Assembly (NCBI RefSeq): GCF_020740795.1
Contig: NC_067285.1
Span: 39,406,511-39,470,510, forward strand
DNA: 64,000 nt
Source: Apus apus
Lineage: Eukaryota > Chordata > Aves > Apodiformes > Apodidae
Direction: 5' to 3'
Shown: positions 48,284-64,000 of the stretch, piece after piece
Position numbering within the stretch: position 1 is the stretch's first letter
Layout: every line of letters begins with the position of its first letter
The notes under the pieces: generated by a model
What the model was told of the DNA's origin: nothing
The model's input: the letters and a program-made list of their open reading frames with translations, nothing else
The model's database searches: none
Position numbers and translations under genes: made by a program

Positions 48284-48475
48284 AGGTGGTGAGATGCTGG
48301 AACAGGCTGCCCAGGGAAGCTGTGGCTGCCCCATCCCTGGCAGTGTTGAAGGGCAGGTTGGATGGGGCTTGGAGCAGCCTGGGCCGGTGGGAGGTGTCCC
48401 TGCCCATGCAGGGGGGTTGGATCCAGATGATCTTTAAGGTCCCTTCCAACCCAAACCTTCCTCTGATTCTAAAAA
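48284..48475 (+). repeat. CR1 3'-end fragment (sense +)
   Basis: Starts gaaaaaggtggtgagatgct and runs to the end at ccaacccaaaccttcctctg. Confidence 0.92.
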
Positions 48476-49039
48476 ATATCCTAAATCCAAGAAAAAGAAA
48501 GCTTCCCAGCAAAAGCAAAAATCTGGAGACCAGGCACAGTCCATCCATCCTAAGGTCTCCCCACCCAACGTGAGGGAACAGAGTCAACAAGGACTGCGTG
48601 GCTCAAGTTGACTGAACAAGTGGAGTGTGAGGCACCACCAGGGAAGCTTCATGCAGAAGCTGAAGTGCTACAAATCCCATCAGCTTAAAATCCTGATGGA
48701 GCAGGCAGTTTCTGTAGAGCAACAGAGCACACCACTGGCTTGGGGAACCATCTAAAGAGAGACTTTGAAACTTAACTAATGAGCTGCAGCCTCTTTAGAC
48801 CCATGGTGCAAGTGCTTTCTGCACCAAGGAGGGGCTGCTCCATGGGACCCTTGACATTTAAGCAGTAGCAGAAGGAAATCCAGCATGGGGAAACTTAGAA
48901 TGAGCAGTGTGTAGGTCCCTCCACCAAATTCCTGTAGAAGGAAGACGACCTTTCTGAGGAAAGAATGCAACAGACACTAATCCCCCACCATGTGGGTCCC
49001 TCAGAAACCAGTTGTAAAGCAGCTGGTAGAGACTAACAC

Positions 49040-49515
49040 CAGTTCCAGAAGGACAGGGAACTGCTTGAGAGAGTCCAGGGCAGAGCCACAGAGATGATGG
49101 AGGGAGTGGAACATCTCCCTGATGAGGAAAGGCTGAGGGAGCTGGGTCTCTTGAGCTTGGAGAAGAGGACACTGAGGGGTGACCTCATCCATGTTCATAA
49201 ATATGTTAAGGGCAGTGTCAGCAGGACAGAGCCAGGCTTTGTTCAGTGATGTCCAGTGACAGGACAAGGGGCAATGGGTACAAACTGCAGCAGAGGAGGT
49301 TCCATGTGAATATCAGGAAGAACTTCTTTCCTGTGAGAGTGACAGAGCCCTGGGCCAGGCTGCCCAGAGAGGCTGTGGAGTCTCCTTCTCTGGAGACATT
49401 CAAACCCCCCTGGACACGTTCCTGTGGGATGTGCTCTGGGTGACCCTGCTCTGGCAGGGGGGTTGGGCTGGGTGATCTTTCCAGGTCCCTCCCAACCCCT
49501 GGGATTCGGGGATGC
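49040..49515 (+). repeat. CR1 LINE (sense +)
   Basis: Reverse-transcriptase tail and 3' end (ccagttccagaaggacaggg to ctggcaggggggttgggctg). It lies where missing RCHY1 exons would be expected. Confidence 0.9.
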
Positions 49516-49569
49516 TGTGAAAACGGCTCCTCCCCCCCCCAGACACCAGCCCTGTCCCCCCCTCCCCAC

Positions 49570-49650
49570 GTTCTGCAGCAGCCCGCAGCGCCCGCACTGC
49601 ACCTCGGCCACGCGGAACTGGTCCGGCCGGTGCTCCTCAGCAGAAACTTT
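49570..49650 (-). pseudogene. RCHY1: RCHY1 CHY-finger exon piece
   Basis: SAEEHRPDQFRVAEVQCGRC then GLLQN, then donor gtgggg. It matches human NNEDHQLDRFKVKEVQCINC then EKIQH. The acceptor side is unclear (gctgag is weak), and the tandem repeat on the right begins at this exon edge. Confidence 0.75.
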
Positions 49651-50190
49651 ATTTGCTCCTTCAGCCCTTCCTGTTTTCTCCTCCCTTCCCAAACCCAACT
49701 TCCCTACCCCCAAACCCCAACTTCCCTTCCCCCCAAACCCAACTTCCCTACTCCAAACTCCAACTTCCCTACCCCAAACCCCAACTTCCCTACCCCCAAA
49801 CCCCAACTTCCCTACCCCAAAACCTTTATTTCCTCCTTCAACCCTTCCTGTTTTTTCCTCCCTTCCCCCCAAAACCCAACTTCCCTACCCCAAAACCAAC
49901 TTCCCTTCCCCCCAACCCCAACTTCCCTACCCCAAAAACCTTTATTTCCTCCTTCAACCCTTCCTGTTTTCTCCTCCCTTCCCCCCAAACCCAACTTCCC
50001 TACCCCCCAAAACCCAACTTCCCTACCCCAAAACCCAACTTCCCTACCCCAAAACCCCAACTTCCCTACCCCAAAACCTTTTCCTCCTTCAACCCTTCCT
50101 GTTTTCCCTACCCCCAAACCCAACTTCCCTACCCCCAAAACCCAACTTCCCTATCCCAAAACCTTTATTTCCTCCTTCAACCCTTCCTGT
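49645..50190 (+). repeat. Composite tandem repeat at the RCHY1 exon edge, block 1
   Basis: Short cccaacttccctacccc units are mixed with a longer element (aacctttatttcctccttca then acccttcctgttttctcc) that recurs at about 49647, 49821, 49939, 50074 and 50160. In the minus strand most longer elements carry AATAAA. The first copy coincides with the end of the intron before the RCHY1 exon. Confidence 0.9.
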
Positions 50191-50756
50191 TTTCTCCTCC
50201 CTTCCCCTAAAACCTTCTTTCTTTCCCCCATTCCTTGAAAGCCCTTTATCCCCTTTCCCCATAAACCTTCCTTTCCCACCCAAATCCTTCTTTTCCTGCC
50301 CCTTCCCCTAAAACCTTCCTTTTATTCCCCCCTTCCCCTACCACGTTGGTTTCTCCCCCACCTTCTTGCCCCTCCATCCCCCCAAAACCTTCATCCTGTC
50401 TCCCCAAACTCCCTCCTCCTCCCCACAGAATAAAGCCAACACCCTTGCCTGTTGGATGCAGCCAGAGAGCAGGGACGTTTCTCCTGGATGTTTCTCCTGG
50501 AGGAACTGTTTGGTGTTTCCAAGATGAGGACCCACCACCCATGGGTGCTGGCAGCTGAACATCCCAGTGCTTGATCCTGAGGGAGTCACCCAGCCCTGGC
50601 TGGGGGCTGCTCCACGGGCTGGGGCCTTTGTGACTTCTCAGGGGGTCCATTTTCATAGAATCCTCCTGGTCTTCAGGTCTCCAACCATCACCACACAAAA
50701 AATTCCCCACGCCACCCTGGCCACTGGAGCACAGTCCTGAAGTACCAAATCATTCC
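50191..50756. other. Interruption between the two tandem blocks
   Basis: Pyrimidine-rich sequence grading into about 300 bp of unique DNA (50420-50740). No gene recognised. Confidence 0.5.
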
Positions 50757-51078
50757 CTACCCCCAAACCCAACTTCCCTACCCCCCAAACCCAACTTCCC
50801 TACCCCCCAAAACCCAACTTCCCCACCCCCCAAAACCCAACTTCCCCACCCCCCAAAACCTTTATTTCCTCCTTCAACCCTTCCTGTTTTCTCCTCCCTA
50901 CCCCCAAACCCCAACTTCCCTTCCCCCCAAACCCCAACTTCCCTATCCCCCCAAACCCCAACTTCCCTTCCCCCCAAACCCCAACTTCCCTTCCCCCCAA
51001 ACCGTTATTTCCTCCTTCAACCCTTCCTGTTTTCTCCTCCCTTCCCCCCAAACCCAACTTCCCTACCCCCAAACCCCA
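50757..51078 (+). repeat. Composite tandem repeat, block 2
   Basis: Same units as block 1, with longer elements at about 50858 and 51000. Confidence 0.9.
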
Positions 51079-51082
51079 ACCA

Positions 51083-51165
51083 CCTCCCTGGGCAGCCTGT
51101 TCCACTGTCCAACCACTCTTTGGGTAAAGAAACTCTTTCTGATCTCCAGTCTAAATCCCCCCGGC
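51083..51165 (-). repeat. CR1 fragment (sense -)
   Basis: Old CR1 piece (ctgttccactgtccaaccac tctttgggtaaag), the same type as the copy at 54518. Confidence 0.75.
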
Positions 51166-53892
51166 TGTCTGGATCCTGCTGAGGGACACCAGGAACCCGT
51201 GCTTGTCTGGTGCTGCAAGAAAGATGAAGTCAACCCTTACAGAGAAAGGGATTCAAAGTTCTCCAGTGCCACCAGAAGGAGTGAGGAGATAACACCACCA
51301 AGTCCAGGGGAGACCACCTGAGCACATCCTGCCTTGGCAAGCACACACAGGACCAGGACACCTGGAATCTGAAGATCCCTTTACTTACACGTTTCAACGT
51401 AGACATCACAACACTGCCCAGCCAGAAAGCTCTGCACACCATGACACGGGTACTCCTGCCCCAGGCAGCCATGGGAAAGGCCACCTCTTGTGGCAAGACA
51501 AGGGCCAAAGTTCACTCCACCCTCAGAGGAGGGGTGTGAGCTGTGACAGCAGCCTCCAGCTGTCAGAAATGAGGGTTGTGACCAACACTGGGACACCATA
51601 GAACTGCCTGCACCCAACTTGAGGGGGAGTTAAGCAAAAACAGTCTCCTCACAGTCCCAAGATGACAGCAATGCCCTTTTTCCTCTCTCCACCAGCCACT
51701 GTCGAGGGTCACACTGAGATGTCCCATCCCATAAAGGGACCTAAAGGACTTCAGAGGGTGGCTGAGCACTCACAGAAGCCCCTTGCCAGGCCACCTGCAC
51801 CACAGCTTGGTGCTTTCACCAGTAACAGGCCCACTTCAACACTTACCTACAACCTCCCAAAGACAGGGAGGAAAAGCAGGGGAGGGAACAGGAACCTACC
51901 AGCAGCTCACACGTGCTGCTGGGCGTGAGCAAGGGTGCCAGGAGGAAAAGCTGGGGGGACACTGACACATTCAAACGTGGTGTTGCTTGCACAGGTGTTT
52001 TCTTCGCCGACGTTTTTTGTCAAGGCAAAAGGTGCTTTCCAACCTAGATCAGGCAGCCCACCAGAACTTGGCAAACTCAGCAGGTAATCTACTCTTGCAC
52101 TATTCATTTAGCAAGCAAAGCCTCACGAGGGCAGCAGTTAGACAAAAGGAAGTCCAGCTCCCTTCAAAAACCCTCCAAACCACCTTCTGCCCTTGTCACA
52201 CACCAAGAACCACTATTTTGCCCCTGAGTGACCTCAGACCAGCCCAGGCCCTGGGCCACAACGTCACCATTTCAGGAGCAGTTTTGCATGCAAGAAATCC
52301 AGCAGCAGTGGCAGCAGGAGCTCTGTCCTCGGGCTGGACCTCAGCCACTTCCCATGGCAGTTCACTGTGCTAACTGGAGAGGGAGGGATCCTCCTCCCTC
52401 CTGCAGGGACCTTGCAGCTTTAGCACCTGGAAGCTCAGGAGGATTGTTCCCTCTGTTTCAGCCACCTGCAGCAAGGAGGGAAAAGCAGAAGGGTGTTATG
52501 GACAAGCCAGCCAAACCACAGAGGTGCTCCCTGGTGATGTGCTTCCTTTGTTTTGAGTGATCACACCTCCTTAACTTTGCTAAAGCACCTCTGTGCTTCA
52601 CAGATGAGACAACTTGAGAAATACTTCTTCCCTCCTCCCTCACTTCTACCACCAAGGTTGCTCCCCATCCCAAGTGGCTTTTCTTCTTTCCTCCTACTGG
52701 CAATAAGCCATCAAATCACACAAACTGAAGTGACAAATGAACTCGTACAGATTCAGAGCATGTGCAGGGTTGGTGCAGAGATTTCAGAGTCAGCAGCTGC
52801 TCCCTCTCCTGAAAAAGGAAACACCAGAGCCCAAAAGACACAAATGAAGAGGCACAGTTTGCCCCTGCACCTCGACAGTATCACCATGCCACGTTTGTGG
52901 CTACCTGTCACCAACTTTGGTGAGTGCCTGGTGGTCCCTGTGGCCACAGGGAGAATCCCCAGGGCAGCAGGGATGTGAGCAGGCCCAAGCTGGCAGCACC
53001 AGTGCACCCAGAATGTTGAGTAAAGCCCATCTATGCAGGACACAAAGCTCCAACAGAGCCAGTGAGACTTTGGAGTGAAAGAGGGTTGATGGTGAGAGTG
53101 AAAACCCCCAGCTAAGCACTGCAGTTTTCACTTCCAAGAGGAGACAGCAGCAGAGTTTGAACTTGGCACTTTAGTCTCAGGACTACAAGTCAACCAACCA
53201 TGCAGCCAGGACTGTTCCTGAGCCTCCTTCTCTCCCAGACTCCTCCCTCGTGCTTGAAAAGCACTGAGGTATCAACAGCTACATTCAAGAAATTTAGATT
53301 GCATGACAAGGGCAGGTTGGATGAGACTTGGAGCAACCTGGGCTGGTGGGAGGTGTCCCTGCCCATGCAGGGGGGTTGGAACGAGATGATCTTTAAGGCC
53401 CCTTCCAACCCAAACCATTCTGTGATTCTATGACACAGTTACTAAAACTTTTCCCTCATGTTAAGCTTGACAAGCACCCTAAAACCACTCTTCTCCCTCC
53501 TTGCCAGCCCGTTTTCTGTGATGCACTTGACAGAGCTGTACACACAACCTGTTTCTTTCCCTTCTCATGTGAAGGTTCCCCCTTTTTGTTACTCTCAGCT
53601 TGCTCAACTTCAGGAGCTGCCTCCTTTCCAGCACCTCCTCAGGCAGCTTCAGTATCTGCAGAGAAAGCTGCCTGGTGCCCTCTGGAAGAAGCCTGTCCCA
53701 CCTACGTGCCCTAACAGAGAAGGTGAAGTGTAAAAGTATCTTCCCACTGCCCCTCTCAACCAGGGAAGTGTACACAAAACATTCCACTTCAAAGATCCCA
53801 GGCTACACAACACAAGTGAAAAGCCACCAGAAGGCTCCCCTACAGAATTTAAAGCCTACCTTTTGCAGACAGGTGTGATCTTCTCCATAAGA
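51166..53892. other. Sequence between RCHY1 and the CDKL2 stop, including CDKL2 3' UTR
   Basis: Expected to hold the CDKL2 3' UTR (minus strand). I looked for a THAP-domain exon (THAP6 lies here in human) and for RCHY1 exon 1 and found neither. An open stretch at 52006-52095 with good splice borders matches nothing I know. Confidence 0.45.
53312..53436 (+). repeat. CR1 3'-end fragment (sense +)
   Basis: From gggcaggttggatgagactt to the octamer tail attctgtgattctatgac. Confidence 0.92.
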
Positions 53893-63276
<9,384 letters not shown>

Positions 63277-64000
63277 CTGTGATAAAACAAGGACATGTTT
63301 TGTGAGGGCTTGACAGGGTATAAATTGGTAAAGTGTGACCAGATACTTTTAACTGCAGCCAGCCAGTGCACTGCCCTGGGATGCCCTTCCTGTTATTCTT
63401 AATACTCTTGATATTTTAGAATAGGTTTTATTTTGCCATTTTCTTTTTTTCTTTTTGGTTGTTTTTTTTTCAACATTACCTGGAGGATTTCCACCATATA
63501 TGCAGGCACCTGTTTTTGTCACCTAAAAAGAAATCAAACACTGACTAAGCAGGCTCCTTCTTAATGGGGATGCTCAAATGACACTGTTCTGTTGTTGGAA
63601 AACCTTGTGCCTTCTGCTTCTCACAACACTTCCTTCACAGAAGAGGTTACACCAACTCATGCCCTGATCCTGAGAAGCTTCAGGGCAAGCCTATGTTCCA
63701 CGTGAGAAAAATCTTGAGGAAATCAAAAACAATTCCAGAGGAGCGCGTGAGAGACAGCAGGCACCTGACAGCATCTCCCAGAAAGACTTGCCATGGTAAA
63801 GGGAAATCCAGAGGTCCCCCATGTAAAAGAAAAGCAAAAGCAGCTGCAATACTCCTCTGTTCTACTCAGCTGCTGGTTCACCACCAGCCACTCAGTGCCT
63901 GTAGTTTAATTTTTCCTAATAAGGCTTCAATCATGTCCCTAAGCACCACATCTCCAGAATCATCCAGGTTGGAAAAGACCTTGAAGATCAAGTCCAACCA
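63277..64000 (-). other. CDKL2 intron upstream of the 63.1-kb exon
   Basis: I searched for the kinase start (glycine loop, IVAIKKF, MREIKLLK) and did not find it. T-rich tract at 63443-63470. Confidence 0.7.
63956..64000 (-). repeat. CR1 3'-end fragment (sense -) at window edge
   Basis: agaatcatccaggttggaaa then agaccttgaagatcaagtcc, cut by the window end. Confidence 0.8.

Larger units (their letters stand above)
46602..49650 (-). pseudogene. RCHY1: RCHY1 (Pirh2 RING/CHY zinc-finger E3 ligase), broken remnant
   Basis: Recognisable pieces on the minus strand run from a CHY-region exon (49650-49570) through a possible scrap (48169-48152) and the RING-end exon (47897-47797) to the intact terminal exon (46730-46602). 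Known RCHY1 is a p53-targeting ubiquitin ligase with CHY finger, RING and zinc ribbon. The 47.8-kb exon is 11 bp short of the family length, which shifts the frame. It also has many changes in a normally conserved stretch. I could not find the first exon or the exons for the rest of the CHY finger and the front of the RING. A CR1 (49040-49515) and a tandem repeat occupy the expected places. The 48152-49650 interval has no N gap. Position between PARM1(+) and CDKL2(-) matches human. Alternatives are assembly errors in GC-rich exons, or an intact copy elsewhere. Confidence 0.75.

Noticed and set aside
52006-52095. Open plus-strand stretch with acceptor cttgcacag and donor gtaatc
   Set aside because: No homology recognised and no partner exons. 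THAP6, expected here from human, does not match.
63480-63522. 43-bp minus-strand stretch with perfect AG and GT borders upstream of the CDKL2 kinase exons
   Set aside because: It does not encode the conserved kinase start in any frame, its length is not a multiple of three, and the in-frame reading into the next exon contains a stop.

Overview
The window is bird nuclear DNA. The evidence is about 25 copies of the avian CR1 LINE (roughly 10.9 kb, about 17% of the window by my boundaries), short gt-ag introns, many G-rich minisatellites, and four recognisable vertebrate genes. The left two thirds is very GC-rich and full of tandem repeats, like an avian microchromosome or subtelomere. Composition by eye becomes more balanced from about 43-45 kb rightwards. 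The CR1 load is higher than I expect for chicken or songbirds, so a CR1-rich lineage such as woodpeckers and relatives is possible, but this is inference.

Layout. (1) 1-7.3 kb, minus strand: the first four coding exons of an RBPMS-family RNA-binding protein; the rest lies left of the window. Its CpG-rich promoter is followed by a 20-bp minisatellite (7.5-8.3 kb). (2) 8.6-10.6 kb: a CR1 copy split by a younger, opposite-strand CR1 that keeps an uninterrupted reverse-transcriptase frame. (3) 11.8-16.4 kb, minus strand: a terminal coding exon with poly(A) signal (12.0 kb) and a signal-peptide first exon under a CpG promoter (16.2 kb). They may be one secreted-protein gene or two. A minisatellite and a 91-base assembly gap lie between them. 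(4) 20.8-34.1 kb, plus strand: a complete four-exon PARM1 mucin-like membrane protein gene of 278 codons. Its 11-kb first intron holds a 33-bp minisatellite of about 47 copies. (5) 34-46 kb: mostly CR1 and unassigned sequence. (6) 45.5-49.7 kb, minus strand: remains of RCHY1 with an 11-bp frameshifting deletion and no findable middle exons. (7) 53.9-63.3 kb, minus strand: CDKL2, eleven coding exons including the stop; the first exon(s) lie right of the window.

The order secreted gene(-), PARM1(+), RCHY1(-), CDKL2(-) matches human 4q13-q21 (BTC-, PARM1+, RCHY1-, CDKL2-). The 16.2-kb signal-peptide exon therefore sits where betacellulin (BTC) would be. RBPMS is on another human chromosome (8p12), so its presence within 20 kb of this block is notable. 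These are independent vertebrate genes, not an operon. Their likely roles are RNA metabolism (RBPMS), Golgi/endosomal membrane protein (PARM1), ubiquitin ligase now probably broken (RCHY1) and a CDK-like kinase (CDKL2).
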